A stretch of DNA of 64,000 nt from JAAZGD01 sp964489555 (GCA_964489555.1 CAZAZF010000001.1:62001-126000); one strand, 5' to 3'. Shown: positions 1 through 9,021, counted from the first letter of the stretch. Numbers and translations are program-made. The notes: generated by a model from the letters alone, not told the origin.

Positions 1-897
1 GGGTATGGGAGGGCCTCCCAATTGCTCAATCAAATGATCGTATCGGCCTCCACCGCAAACCGTGCCTTGTGCCCCGATGCTATTGGTGACAAATTCAAAA
101 GCTGTTTTCGTATAATAATCCAACCCTCTAACAATGCCGGGATCCACTTGAAATGGAATATCAGAAGCCTTTAGGTTTCTTTGCAAATCCGAAAAGGCAG
201 TTTGACATTCCTCACACAGGTATTCCAACATGGTAGGAGCCCCTTCCGAAAGTTTCTGACAAATTTCACTTTTGCAGTCAAGAATCCTCAGGGGGTTTTT
301 ATCATATCTGACTTTACATGTATCGCATAGTTGATCAAATTTTGGTTTTAAAAATGTTCGCAGTGCCATTCTGTGAGATTCTCTGCATTTGGGACAACCA
401 ATGCTGTTGATACGCAGTTCCACATCTTTTACGCCCATCTCTTTTAGAAAATCATACCCCAGCGCAATGACCTCTGCATCCGCCATCATATCCATGGTTC
501 CAAAAATTTCAATACCAAACTGGTGAAATTCTCTCAAACGACCGGACTGGGGCTTTTCATAACGAAAACAAGGAATATCATAATAGTATTTTGTGGGCTG
601 TACCTCAGCATACTGACGATGCTCCACAAAGGCTCTCACCACCGGAGAGGTGCCTTCCGGTCTCAAGGTAATGCTACGATTTCCGTAGTCCATAAAAGTG
701 TACATTTGTTTTTCTACGATATCCGTTGTATCTCCCACTCCTCGGGTGAACAATTCGGTATGTTCAAAAACAGGAGTACGGATTTCTTTGAAACCATACC
801 TTGTACAAATATCCGAAAACGCTTTTTCTACAAAATGCCATTTGTAAATTTGGTTTGGTAATATATCTTTTGTGCCTTTCGGTGCATTCATCATCAT
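1..897 (-). CDS. hisS: Histidyl-tRNA synthetase (partial, 3' end outside window)
   Basis: Class II aminoacyl-tRNA synthetase that charges tRNA-His in the cytoplasm. The first 299 codons are present and read from MMMNAPKGTKDILP. They include the motif-2 region (TLRPEGTSPVVRAFVEHRQ) and the HisRS-specific RGLDYYT motif followed by the GGGRYD segment. The reading frame is open to position 1, so the C-terminal anticodon-binding domain lies outside. The start at 897 overlaps the hemZ stop as ATGA, with GGAGGGAG just upstream; two further ATGs at 894 and 891 are possible. It is the last visible gene of the yajC-secDF-relA-dtd-hemZ unit. Its position after hemZ is the usual one in Clostridia and Bacilli. 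Identity is very secure. Confidence 0.97.
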   Translation of the reverse strand, partial: MMMNAPKGTKDILPNQIYKWHFVEKAFSDICTRYGFKEIRTPVFEHTELFTRGVGDTTDIVEKQMYTFMDYGNRSITLRPEGTSPVVRAFVEHRQYAEVQPTKYYYDIPCFRYEKPQSGRLREFHQFGIEIFGTMDMMADAEVIALGYDFLKEMGVKDVELRINSIGCPKCRESHRMALRTFLKPKFDQLCDTCKVRYDKNPLRILDCKSEICQKLSEGAPTMLEYLCEECQTAFSDLQRNLKASDIPFQVDPGIVRGLDYYTKTAFEFVTNSIGAQGTVCGGGRYDHLIEQLGGPPIP

Positions 898-2228
898 GAT
901 TCTCCCTCCATAAACAAGTCTTTTTTCTTTCGGTCTATCATTTCGTCAATTCGGTTGATATAAATCTCATAATTGGAAACATTGGGAATCCGTTCCAACC
1001 GATCTTCCTTGGGATAATAAGCTTTGCTAATACCTCCCGCTCCCAAAGCCACCACCGTTTGTCTTTCTTCCATAATTCTTATATTATACCACCCTTTGCA
1101 TCCAGGCAGTGAATACCCAACATTTTCCAAAGCCCCCACCATCTGTTTTTGTCGGTAGAGGTAATATGGGGAATAGCCCTTTGTTTTTAGATATTCTGCC
1201 CCCTTTTCCAGCATGTTTTCTACGGTAGTTCGTTGTTTGTAATGATATTCGGCATCCTCTTCTATGAGATGAGAGCCTCGTTTCACGGACAAGGTATGTA
1301 CCGTAATGTTGTGGGGATCAAGTTTTTTAACTTGACGCAAAGTATCCATGAAATCTTCCGTGGATTCCTCCGGCAAACCTGCTATGACATCTGCATTGAT
1401 GAGGAATCCCATGGTTTGGCTGACTTCAAAAGCTCGTTCTACTTCCTCCACCGTATGATTTCTTCCAATTCTTTTCAAGGTTTCAGCTTTCATTGTTTGA
1501 GGATTAATGCTAATGCGATCCACTCCAAAATCTTTCATAATTTTCAACTTTTCTTTCGTGATGGTATCCGGTCTCCCTGCCTCCAGGGTAAATTCCTGAG
1601 GGGTTTCGTGATGAAGTTGCTCCTGTATCAGCCGGAGGAGTTCCTTTAATTGATCTTCTTTCAAGATGGTAGGCGTTCCCCCACCTATGTAAATGGTTTC
1701 CACTTTCTTCCCGTTGTTCTTCAAAGCACATGCTACATATTGAATCTCTTTCTTCAACGCATATAAATACTTTTGAATTTCTTCTTCTTTCACTTGATAA
1801 GCCGGAAAACTACAATATAAACAACGAGTAGGACAAAATGGAATCCCCAGATAAAGTGCTACATCCTCAGATTCTATTTTCAGGATTTCCTGTTGCTGCT
1901 GAATCGTTTCCAACAGCAAAGATACCTTTTCAGGAGACACATAATAATAGTTGCGAAGAATGCTACAGGCTTCTTCCTTTCCCAAAAGTCGAACCAGTTC
2001 TCCTGCCAGCTTTACAGGACGCACCCCGGTCAATATGCCCCAAGGGGGAAAATAGCCTGTAAGCCGGGTAAGCTGGTGATACAGCTGCTGTTTTACAGAA
2101 TCTCTGGTTTGGCCGGAAATTTTCTCCCGGGTTTCCACCAACTGAAATTGATCTTTCGAAAAAAAAACTTTCACCAACTCCTGAAATTCATAGGGATTGA
2201 AATTCTTTGGAATTTGAAACTCATACAA
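894..2228 (-). CDS. hemZ: Coproporphyrinogen dehydrogenase-like radical SAM protein HemZ
   Basis: Radical SAM enzyme of the HemN/HemZ family, 444 residues. The cluster motif is CPTRCLYCSFPAY (C-x3-C-x2-C), followed by YIGGGTPT, which is the SAM-binding GGE-like region of HemN relatives. The open frame runs to 2309, but the best start is a TTG at 2228: GGAG lies 9 nt upstream, and this start overlaps the end of the metallo-hydrolase gene by 8 nt. The protein then begins MYEFQIPKNF. Members of this family are annotated as oxygen-independent coproporphyrinogen oxidases. Many fermenters that make no heme carry HemZ, and no other heme gene is seen here, so the true substrate is uncertain. It sits directly before hisS, as in many Firmicutes. 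Confidence 0.88.
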   Translation of the reverse strand: MYEFQIPKNFNPYEFQELVKVFFSKDQFQLVETREKISGQTRDSVKQQLYHQLTRLTGYFPPWGILTGVRPVKLAGELVRLLGKEEACSILRNYYYVSPEKVSLLLETIQQQQEILKIESEDVALYLGIPFCPTRCLYCSFPAYQVKEEEIQKYLYALKKEIQYVACALKNNGKKVETIYIGGGTPTILKEDQLKELLRLIQEQLHHETPQEFTLEAGRPDTITKEKLKIMKDFGVDRISINPQTMKAETLKRIGRNHTVEEVERAFEVSQTMGFLINADVIAGLPEESTEDFMDTLRQVKKLDPHNITVHTLSVKRGSHLIEEDAEYHYKQRTTVENMLEKGAEYLKTKGYSPYYLYRQKQMVGALENVGYSLPGCKGWYNIRIMEERQTVVALGAGGISKAYYPKEDRLERIPNVSNYEIYINRIDEMIDRKKKDLFMEGES

Positions 2229-2841
2229 AGAAATTATTCTCCTTTTCAAAGCCAATGTTCGTCGGGTCCATATGGCCGGGGAAAACATCGGTATCATCAG
2301 GCAAAACAAACAATTTATTACGAATAGAGTTTTTTATTTCTTCAAAGTTACCGCCCGGAAAATCCGTTCTTCCAATGCTGCTTTGGAACAATGTATCTCC
2401 GCTGAACAAAACTTGATCCACCAAGATGCACATACCTCCTTTGGTATGCCCCGGAGTATGAATAAAGTCCAATTTAAATGTGCCCAGTTCCAACATGTCG
2501 CCATCCTTCACCGTATAATCTGCCTTGACAACTATTTCTTTCCCCCAAATCTCACGGCTAAAATTCATGTTGGGGTTTTCCAACATCGAAACCTCCTCTT
2601 CATGGGCAACAACCACCAATCCGGGAAAAGCCTGCCGGTATCCTTCCACACCACCAATATGATCTCCATGCCCATGAGTCAAGATCAAATGGGTTACTGT
2701 TACGCCTCTCTCCCGGGCTTCTTGAACCAAGCCGGAATCATATATCCCCGCATCCACCAAAAACCCTTGTTTCTGAACAGAATCTATTACCAAATACGTA
2801 TTGCAAGCCATTCCTCGTTGGCCATAAATCTTAATTTCCAT
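2221..2841 (-). CDS. Metallo-beta-lactamase fold hydrolase (glyoxalase II-like)
   Basis: Cytoplasmic metal-dependent hydrolase of 206 residues, the length typical of the YcbL/YqgX glyoxalase II-like group. Metal ligands are visible as THGHGDHIGG (HxHxDH), TPGHTKGG, FSGDTLF and a final PGHMDPT. No signal peptide is present. The family hydrolyses thioesters such as S-lactoylglutathione analogues; in organisms without glutathione the substrate is unknown. An AAGGAAAG ribosome-binding site precedes the ATG. The gene lies between dtd and hemZ, its conserved place in many Clostridia, so it is probably cotranscribed with the stringent-response genes. Confidence 0.85.
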   Translation of the reverse strand: MEIKIYGQRGMACNTYLVIDSVQKQGFLVDAGIYDSGLVQEARERGVTVTHLILTHGHGDHIGGVEGYRQAFPGLVVVAHEEEVSMLENPNMNFSREIWGKEIVVKADYTVKDGDMLELGTFKLDFIHTPGHTKGGMCILVDQVLFSGDTLFQSSIGRTDFPGGNFEEIKNSIRNKLFVLPDDTDVFPGHMDPTNIGFEKENNFFV

Positions 2842-2872
2842 ATACTTTCCTTTTCTTCTAAACGAAATAAAA

Positions 2873-3322
2873 CTAAAAACTTTTTTTGCTGTCTATAAGA
2901 ATGGTCACCGGGCCATCATTATGAATCTCAACCATCATTTCTGCTTGAAAAACCCCTTCTTCCACCGGTATTCCTTCTCCCGTTAAAAAGGTGATGCATT
3001 CCCGGTAAAGTTTATTCGCCAGTTCCGGAGGAGCCGCTTCGATAAAGCTTGGACGGTTCCCCTTGCGGGCATCTCCCAACAAAGTGAATTGCGAAATGGC
3101 CAATACCTTACCTCCTATTTCCTTCAAACTCCAGTTCATTTTTCCCTGATCGTCTTCAAAAACACGAAGGTTTGCAATTTTTCTAGCCATATACCGAGCA
3201 TCTTCCGAGCCATCTTCCTGACACACCCCCAGAAGAACAGTAAATCCCGCATCAATACTTCCTACCACTTGGTTATCAACCAGAACTCTTGATTTTTTTA
3301 CTCGTTGTACTACTGCGCGCAT
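2873..3322 (-). CDS. dtd: D-aminoacyl-tRNA deacylase
   Basis: Homodimeric proofreading enzyme that removes D-amino acids (and glycine mischarged on tRNA-Ala) from tRNA. The 149-residue length is standard. The start MRAVVQRVKKSRV, the SQFTLLGD motif and the Gly-cisPro motif NDGPVT are all canonical. The gene is 15 nt downstream of relA, so the two are very likely one transcript. The relA-dtd pairing is conserved throughout Firmicutes. Confidence 0.96.
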   Translation of the reverse strand: MRAVVQRVKKSRVLVDNQVVGSIDAGFTVLLGVCQEDGSEDARYMARKIANLRVFEDDQGKMNWSLKEIGGKVLAISQFTLLGDARKGNRPSFIEAAPPELANKLYRECITFLTGEGIPVEEGVFQAEMMVEIHNDGPVTILIDSKKSF

Positions 3323-3337
3323 GGTTGCTCCTTTGTG

Positions 3338-5518
3338 TTATCCGATAGCTCGATATACATCCGCCACACCTGGAATCATTCGAAAACTCTTCAACAACTT
3401 TTCCATTTCGGTGGTTCCGGAGATGGAAACCGTTAGCGTAATGTTGGTCACATCATAATCTTTTCCGCTTTTCGCGTTGACTCCGGTGATATGAACGTCC
3501 ATGTTTTCGCAAGCTTTGGACAAGTCGCTAAACATTCCCTTGCGGTCTTCCGCCAGTATGTGAATATCCACATCATAGCTCTTATTGGCATAGCTATCGT
3601 CCCACTCCACTTCGATAAGTCGATCTCTCTCAGATTCTTCCATGGACAATAAGTTGACGCAATCTTTGCGGTGAACCGAAATCCCTCTTCCTTTGGTAAT
3701 AAAGCCTACGATTTCATCTCCCGGCACCGGGCTGCAACATTTACTGAAACGAATCAGCAAATTGTCCGCCCCTTTTACGCGAACTCCCGTGGCATCCTTG
3801 GAACTCACTTTCTTTTTCTCAACCGATATATTTTCCACCCGGTTTTCGCTCTTTTTCAGCTCTTCTTGCTTTTCTTCATGATAATACCCAATAAGGGTAA
3901 TGGCCACCTTAGACAGAAAGGCGCCACCATGAGCCAACTGTGTATAGAGCTCATCCAGACCAGACAAATGAAAAGTTTTGACCAGCTTCATCAATTTCGT
4001 ATTGGTAAGAACAAATTGTGGATCATAGCCCTTGCGACGAACATATTTTTCGATAGCCTCTTTCCCTTTATCAATGTTGTCCGATTTGTTTTCTTTCTTA
4101 AGGTAGGCTCTTATTTTGTTTCGTGCATTACTACTTTTCACGATTTTCAGCCAATCAATAGAAGGGCCTTTTGAGGTTGTTGAAGTAACAATCTCTACAA
4201 TGTTCCCATTCTCCAATTTATAATCGATGGGAACCATCTTTCCATTTACCTTTGCCCCAATACATTTATAGCCTACATTAGAGTGAATTTTGAAAGCAAA
4301 ATCCAAGGGAGTGGACCCTGCAGGCAACTCAATTACATCTCCTTGAGGCGTAAACACAAAGACTTGACTTGCAAAAAGATCCACTTTGAGTGTTTCCATA
4401 AAGTCCTTGGAATTGTCAATATCTTTTTGCCACTCCAGAGTTTGTCTCAGCCATGCCAGCTTTACCTCTTCCATATCCTGGCTAACCCCTTCTTTGTATT
4501 TCCAATGGGCTGCAATTCCGTACTCCGCCACTTTATGCATTTCATAAGTTCTGATCTGTATTTCAAAGGGGTCTCCATGCAAACCAATTACGGTGGTGTG
4601 CAAGGATTGATACATATTTGATTTTGGCATGGCAATGTAATCTTTGAATTTTCCGGGAATAGGTCGCCAAAGAGTATGAACAATACCCAGCACTGCATAA
4701 CAATCCCGAACCGATTCCACAATAACCCGAACAGCAGAAAGATCGAAAATTTCATCCAACTCTTTTTTTTGTTGCTTCATTTTTTTGTATATGCTATACA
4801 AATGCTTGGACCGACCCATAATCTCATAGCGGATTCCCATATCATCCAACGCTTCTCTGATTTCATCCATTACATGTCCGATGAATTCTTCCTGTTTGGC
4901 TTTCTTTCCTCTCACCTGATGAATCAAAGAATCGTATTCTTGTGGCTCTAAATACTTAAAAGCAATATCTTCCAACTCAAACTTGATGGTGTAAATTCCC
5001 AAACGGCTAGCAAGAGGCGCATAAATTTCCAGGGTTTCTTGGCATTTTTCCGCAATTTTTTCCGGACTCATATAATTAATGGTTCGAAGGTTGTGAAGTC
5101 GATCGGCCAACTTAATAATCAGAACGCGAATGTCTTTGCTCATAGCTAAAAACATTTTTCGCAGATTCTCCGCCTGCAGATCTTCTTTCTTTTCGTATTT
5201 GATCCCACCCAGCTTTGTAACACCATCCACCAGCAACAGAACTTCTTCACCAAAAGTAACCTTCAGCAATTCCGGATCATAGTCCGTATCTTCCACTACA
5301 TCATGGAGAAGGCCGGCAATGATGGTGTCTTCATCCATTCCCAATTCCGCCAAAATCAACGCAACATGAGCCGGATGGGTAATATATTTTTCCCCCGACT
5401 TTCTGGATTGACCTTGATGAAGTTCCTCGGCGGTTTCATAAGCTTTTCCAATGGCTTCCACATCATAAGCCGGATTAATCTCTAAAATCGCCTGGATGAA
5501 ATCCCTTTTGCTTTCCAT
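3338..5518 (-). CDS. relA: Bifunctional (p)ppGpp synthetase/hydrolase (Rel)
   Basis: Long RSH enzyme of 726 residues that makes and degrades the alarmone (p)ppGpp in response to stalled ribosomes. Domains in order are: an N-terminal HD hydrolase with HDVVEDT at about residues 72-78; the synthetase with KFKDYIAMPK and NMYQSLHT at about 290-310; a TGS domain with VFVFTPQGDVIELPAGS at about 395-415; a conserved cysteine region (KCCSPVPGD); and a C-terminal ACT domain from about 650. Both active sites look intact, as expected for a single Rel protein in a Firmicute. The apt and recJ genes that often lie between relA and secDF in Clostridia are missing; secDF ends only 9 nt upstream. Confidence 0.97.
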   Translation of the reverse strand: MESKRDFIQAILEINPAYDVEAIGKAYETAEELHQGQSRKSGEKYITHPAHVALILAELGMDEDTIIAGLLHDVVEDTDYDPELLKVTFGEEVLLLVDGVTKLGGIKYEKKEDLQAENLRKMFLAMSKDIRVLIIKLADRLHNLRTINYMSPEKIAEKCQETLEIYAPLASRLGIYTIKFELEDIAFKYLEPQEYDSLIHQVRGKKAKQEEFIGHVMDEIREALDDMGIRYEIMGRSKHLYSIYKKMKQQKKELDEIFDLSAVRVIVESVRDCYAVLGIVHTLWRPIPGKFKDYIAMPKSNMYQSLHTTVIGLHGDPFEIQIRTYEMHKVAEYGIAAHWKYKEGVSQDMEEVKLAWLRQTLEWQKDIDNSKDFMETLKVDLFASQVFVFTPQGDVIELPAGSTPLDFAFKIHSNVGYKCIGAKVNGKMVPIDYKLENGNIVEIVTSTTSKGPSIDWLKIVKSSNARNKIRAYLKKENKSDNIDKGKEAIEKYVRRKGYDPQFVLTNTKLMKLVKTFHLSGLDELYTQLAHGGAFLSKVAITLIGYYHEEKQEELKKSENRVENISVEKKKVSSKDATGVRVKGADNLLIRFSKCCSPVPGDEIVGFITKGRGISVHRKDCVNLLSMEESERDRLIEVEWDDSYANKSYDVDIHILAEDRKGMFSDLSKACENMDVHITGVNAKSGKDYDVTNITLTVSISGTTEMEKLLKSFRMIPGVADVYRAIG

Positions 5519-5527
5519 TCCTGCTCC

Positions 5528-7747
5528 TTAACCTCGCAGAGCTTTTCTTTTGGGCTTCTTGGCTTTATATTTGGATCCCCCTGTCCATTTGCATATGTCA
5601 TGGTAAAGAGGAGAACAAACAGTTATAGAAGAAATGCATCCAACGCCAACCCCCACCATCAAAGGAATTACAAATTCTCGAATGGCAGGGCCTGATAGAA
5701 CAAGCAAGGGTGCCATTACGAATAGTGTGGTGGCAGAGGTCATGATAGAACGTTGAAGAGTCTGGTTCACGGAAAGGTCAAGAAGTTCTTCCATCGCTGT
5801 TTTTTTCATTAACCCTAAGTTTTCCCGAACCCGGTCAAATACCACAATAGTGTCATTGATGGAGTACCCCACCACCGTTAAAATTCCTGCAATAAAGGGA
5901 TTGTTTACCGTTATGTTGAAAATAGCATAAAAAGCCAGCACCATCAAAACATCATGCAACACTCCCGCCAATGCAGAGATTCCGAACTTCCACTCAAAAC
6001 GAAAACTAATATAAATCAACATTCCCAGCGCCGATATCGCAATGGCCAAAAGGGCATTACGTTGTAGCTCCTTGCCCACGGAAGGACCAAATTGCTCAAT
6101 AGCCAATACATCATCTTCTGAAATCCCAAATTGCTGAGCCAACACGCCCACAATTTCCATACGTTCCTTGTTTTCCAGAGCCACCTTGGTTCGAACGACA
6201 ATTTCTTCTTGTGTATCTCCCGCAAAAATAACTTCCTCATTTAAATTGAAAGAATCCAAAGCCTGATGCACCTCTGATTGGCTCACTCGTTTACCCATAT
6301 CGATTTGCATCATAGTACCTCCGGTAAAATCAATACCGTAATTGAGGCCACGAATTCCACCAATCAAAAGACCGATAACGATGATCCCTAAAGAAATCAT
6401 ATAAAAAACTTTCCGCTTTTCGATAAAACGAAATTCCCGGTTCAAGCTAAAAATAGCTTGCCCATCCCGGCGAATGCCAAAATATTTTTTCTGTGACCAT
6501 TTCTTACTTTCGCACAGAATTCTTAAAATGAGTTGAGTAATCACCACCGCTGTGAAAATGCTAACTACAATACCAATCATCAAGGTCAAGGCAAACCCTT
6601 TTACCGAACTGGTTCCTACTTGGTAAAGAACAACAGCTGCAATGAGCGTGGTCAATTGCGAATCCACCACGGTGGACAAAGCCCTCTTAAATCCCATCTG
6701 CGTGGCCACACGAATCGTTTTTCCATTGATAATTTCTTCTCGTATTCTGGAAAAGATTACTACATTGGCATCCACCGCCATCCCAACGGATAGTATAATC
6801 CCAGCGATCCCGGGCAGAGTCAGCACCGCCCTCATAGCCACCATAATCCAAAGAATCAACACAACGTATAGCAAGAGAGATAAGTTGGCAGCGACTCCCA
6901 TTCCACGATAGAACACCAGCATGACCAGAAGAATAATTGCCAGGCCTATAAACCCGGCTAATACGCTTTTTTCCAAAGCATTAATTCCAATTTTTGCAGT
7001 TTGAGCAGAAGAAGTAATTTCCGTAAGCCCTACCGGAAGTGCACCTCCCCGAATCAAAGCCGCTGTATTCGATGCGTATTCTAAATCAAATCCACCCAAG
7101 GTCCCTCTGGTAATCACTGCATTTCCGCCGGAAATTACTTCTTTAGGAACCGGGCTTGATACCACTTCACCATCCAATAAAATCACAATGGCTCTTGAAT
7201 CCACGCCGGAGTAAATGCTACTAACTTGCCCACTGATAGCAATCCTGGTAGCTTCTTCAAATTTTGCAGCGCCTTCTCGGGACATTTCCAATGAAATGGC
7301 ATAACCACCCCCTTCTTGGTCCGTGGTTACCCCCGCACCTTTGATATCATTCCCGCTGAGCATCACCCTACCGTCTGCCAAAACAAATTCCAGTTGTGCG
7401 GTCTTGCCAATGAGTTCAATGGCTTCGTCTACATCTTCTGCCCCGGGTAACTCCACCCTGATTCGGTCAGATCCTTCAATGGTGACAACCGGCTCCGACA
7501 ATCCCATTTGGTTTACCCTATTTTCAATAACGAGCTGGGTCTGTTCCATGATTTGAGACAATTCCTCTCCAGTGGCTTCGGTCTGTGCCTCAAGCACCAC
7601 ATAAACGCCTCCCTTGATATCCAAACCAAGTTTGATTTGATTTTTAATCGGCTCCACAGGTCCTAACCCAAAAAGGGTAAGCCACCATCCAACAACCACA
7701 ATGATGACAATAATTATTGCAACTGCTTTTTTTGTCGTATAGCTCAT
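5528..7747 (-). CDS. secDF: Protein-export membrane protein SecDF (fused)
   Basis: Single-chain SecDF of 739 residues that uses the proton-motive force to help SecYEG release exported proteins. The N-terminal membrane segment (AVAIIIVIIVVVGWWL) is followed by the SecD signature GLDIKGGV, the large external loop and a first block of membrane helices. The SecF half begins near residue 440 and carries NYGIDFTGGT before a second block of helices (AGILTVVGYSINDTIVVFDR). The open frame extends to 7822, but MSYTTKK at 7747 is chosen because AAAGGA lies 7 nt upstream. SecD and SecF are separate genes in many Clostridia; the fusion is common in Bacillus. A 9-bp inverted repeat lies 50 nt upstream. Confidence 0.95.
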   Translation of the reverse strand: MSYTTKKAVAIIIVIIVVVGWWLTLFGLGPVEPIKNQIKLGLDIKGGVYVVLEAQTEATGEELSQIMEQTQLVIENRVNQMGLSEPVVTIEGSDRIRVELPGAEDVDEAIELIGKTAQLEFVLADGRVMLSGNDIKGAGVTTDQEGGGYAISLEMSREGAAKFEEATRIAISGQVSSIYSGVDSRAIVILLDGEVVSSPVPKEVISGGNAVITRGTLGGFDLEYASNTAALIRGGALPVGLTEITSSAQTAKIGINALEKSVLAGFIGLAIILLVMLVFYRGMGVAANLSLLLYVVLILWIMVAMRAVLTLPGIAGIILSVGMAVDANVVIFSRIREEIINGKTIRVATQMGFKRALSTVVDSQLTTLIAAVVLYQVGTSSVKGFALTLMIGIVVSIFTAVVITQLILRILCESKKWSQKKYFGIRRDGQAIFSLNREFRFIEKRKVFYMISLGIIVIGLLIGGIRGLNYGIDFTGGTMMQIDMGKRVSQSEVHQALDSFNLNEEVIFAGDTQEEIVVRTKVALENKERMEIVGVLAQQFGISEDDVLAIEQFGPSVGKELQRNALLAIAISALGMLIYISFRFEWKFGISALAGVLHDVLMVLAFYAIFNITVNNPFIAGILTVVGYSINDTIVVFDRVRENLGLMKKTAMEELLDLSVNQTLQRSIMTSATTLFVMAPLLVLSGPAIREFVIPLMVGVGVGCISSITVCSPLYHDICKWTGGSKYKAKKPKRKALRG

Positions 7748-7796
7748 TTCTCGGTCCTTTCCATAAATGAGACATAAATTCCTTAACCTTTTAATT

Positions 7797-7819
7797 TTAC
7801 TACATTTTATATGTAGTAA
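7797..7819. promoter_or_regulatory. Perfect inverted repeat upstream of secDF
   Basis: Two perfect 9-bp arms (TTACTACAT and ATGTAGTAA) flank a 5-nt TTTAT spacer. The repeat lies in the 93-bp gap between the yajC terminator and the secDF start, about 50 nt before the start codon. It has no T-tract, so it is more like a protein-binding site or a leader hairpin than a terminator. No binding protein can be named. Confidence 0.4.
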
Positions 7820-7840
7820 CAAGATGTTTTAAATAAATAA

Positions 7841-7867
7841 CCCTTGAAAACGCTAATTTTTCAAGGG
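7841..7867 (-). terminator. Rho-independent terminator after yajC
   Basis: On the minus strand a 10-bp stem (CCCTTGAAAA paired with TTTTCAAGGG) with a short loop is followed by a T-rich run (TTATTTATTT). It lies 30 nt after the yajC stop and separates yajC from secDF. Confidence 0.7.
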
Positions 7868-7897
7868 TTTGGTCTATTTTATCAAGCTTTCTGAGGA

Positions 7898-8353
7898 CTA
7901 CTTTTCATCGTCTTCCAAAGGGGAATCTATGGGGGTATCCACAATCTCTGCCGTAACTTCCTCTACTTCCGGATTTGCCGGCGCTTCCGGCTTGATTTCA
8001 GCCGTCTTTTTCATTCTTTTTGGCATCACTTTCTTTTGAGCGAAACCTTCTTTATCATCATCTTCTTCCAATGGCCTCCTGCCACCTTCCGCACGGTTTT
8101 CCACCTTGGAAATAGCCCACCGCATAATCTCAAATTTTATTTTATCCGCTCCCACTTCAATTACCAAAGTGTCATCCTTGGTTTTGACGATTTTCCCGCA
8201 GATACCACCGATGGTTACTACTTCGTCACCAACTCTTACACTATTCCGCATCTCTGCAGTTTGTTTTTCACGCTTCTTCTGAGGCCGAATCAACAAAAAA
8301 TACATCAATACGATTAATAATATCAGGGGTAAAAATTGTGCAGCTGTACCCAT
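7898..8353 (-). CDS. yajC: Preprotein translocase subunit YajC
   Basis: Small single-span partner of SecDF in the Sec holotranslocon. It has one N-terminal membrane helix (FLPLILLIVLMYFLLIRP) followed by QKKREKQ and the conserved GDEVVTIGGICGKIVK segment at about residues 42-58. At 151 residues it is longer than typical YajC (about 85-110) because of an acidic, proline-rich tail (PEAPANPEVEEVTAEIVD). An AAGGAGG site 7 nt before the ATG supports the start. It lies 44 nt downstream of a tRNA-Leu gene with no terminator between, so part of its mRNA may come from the tRNA promoter. Confidence 0.93.
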   Translation of the reverse strand: MGTAAQFLPLILLIVLMYFLLIRPQKKREKQTAEMRNSVRVGDEVVTIGGICGKIVKTKDDTLVIEVGADKIKFEIMRWAISKVENRAEGGRRPLEEDDDKEGFAQKKVMPKRMKKTAEIKPEAPANPEVEEVTAEIVDTPIDSPLEDDEK

Positions 8354-8397
8354 CTTATATCCTCCTTAAATTTCAATATCGAAAATGATTTCACTAA

Positions 8398-8484
8398 TGG
8401 TGCCGGCGATGGGGGTCGAACCCATACGGTGTTGCCACCACGGGATTTTGAGTCCCGCACGTCTGCCAATTCCATCACGCCGGC
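8398..8484 (-). tRNA. tRNA-Leu (CAA)
   Basis: Class II tRNA with a long variable arm. The acceptor stem GCCGGCG pairs with CGCCGGC followed by discriminator A and an encoded CCA (8398-8400). The anticodon stem CGGGA/TCCCG encloses the loop CTCAAAA, giving anticodon CAA, which reads UUG. The T loop GGTTCGACCC is canonical. Confidence 0.95.
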
Positions 8485-8492
8485 GCAACGAA

Positions 8493-8498
8493 ATTATA
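8493..8498 (-). promoter_or_regulatory. -10 element of tRNA-Leu(CAA)
   Basis: A perfect TATAAT on the minus strand lies 8 nt before the tRNA 5' end, where a sigma-A start would place +1. A clear -35 hexamer at 17 nt is not seen. Confidence 0.5.
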
Positions 8499-8588
8499 CT
8501 ACCATATTTCTTCTGCCTTGTCCATATAGTTTATCGGAATAAATTTGATTTTTCAAGGCGTATATGGTTTAAAACAACTGCAAGCGGA

Positions 8589-8594
8589 TATAAT
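8589..8594 (+). promoter_or_regulatory. -10 element for the CoA-binding gene
   Basis: A perfect TATAAT lies 39 nt before the start codon at 8634. The -35 region (TGGTTT at about 8565) is poor. Confidence 0.5.
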
Positions 8595-8633
8595 AGAGTG
8601 AAGTAATATATCCAACCTACAAGGAGAAGAAAA

Positions 8634-8990
8634 ATGGATTTAAAAGAAATCATGACCCAACAAACTTTTGCCGTATTAGGAGACACGCTCAACAAAGAAA
8701 AAACGGCCTATGAGATTAAGCACAAACTCACCCAAAAAGGATACACGGTATATCCCGTTGGCAAAGAATTGTGTTCCATGAACGATATCCCGGAAAACAT
8801 CGATGTGATTGACTTATGTATCCACCCGGCAAAAGGCCTGCCCCTTCTCAAAGAATACAACAAACAAGTGAAAGCGGTGGTGATACAACCGGGAGCCGAA
8901 AGCGATGAAATTATCGATTATCTCAAAGAAAACCACATCCCATATGTTCACGGTTGCTTACTGTTGGGACTAAAAGTTTATCGAAAATAA
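8634..8990 (+). CDS. CoA-binding domain protein (YccU-like)
   Basis: A 118-residue protein made of a single Rossmann-like CoA-binding fold related to the N-terminal part of succinyl-CoA ligase alpha subunit. Recognisable segments are AVLGDTLNKEKTAYEI at the nucleotide-binding turn, the strand-loop GYTVYPVG, and VIQPGAESDEIIDYL near the end. There is no catalytic ligase part, so it may bind CoA or a nucleotide as a sensor or redox partner; the function of this family is unproven. AAGGAGAAG precedes the ATG. It is a single plus-strand gene between minus-strand units and has its own promoter and terminator. Confidence 0.8.
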   Translation: MDLKEIMTQQTFAVLGDTLNKEKTAYEIKHKLTQKGYTVYPVGKELCSMNDIPENIDVIDLCIHPAKGLPLLKEYNKQVKAVVIQPGAESDEIIDYLKENHIPYVHGCLLLGLKVYRK

Positions 8991-9017
8991 GAGGGAAATT
9001 CCCCCTTATTTTTTTCT
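8987..9017 (+). terminator. Terminator after the CoA-binding gene
   Basis: The stem AATAAG.GGG paired with CCC.CTTATT is followed by TTTTTTT starting at the end of the coding region. The stem is symmetrical, so it may also serve the convergent MATE gene that ends at 9022. Confidence 0.75.
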
Positions 9018-9021
9018 TCAT

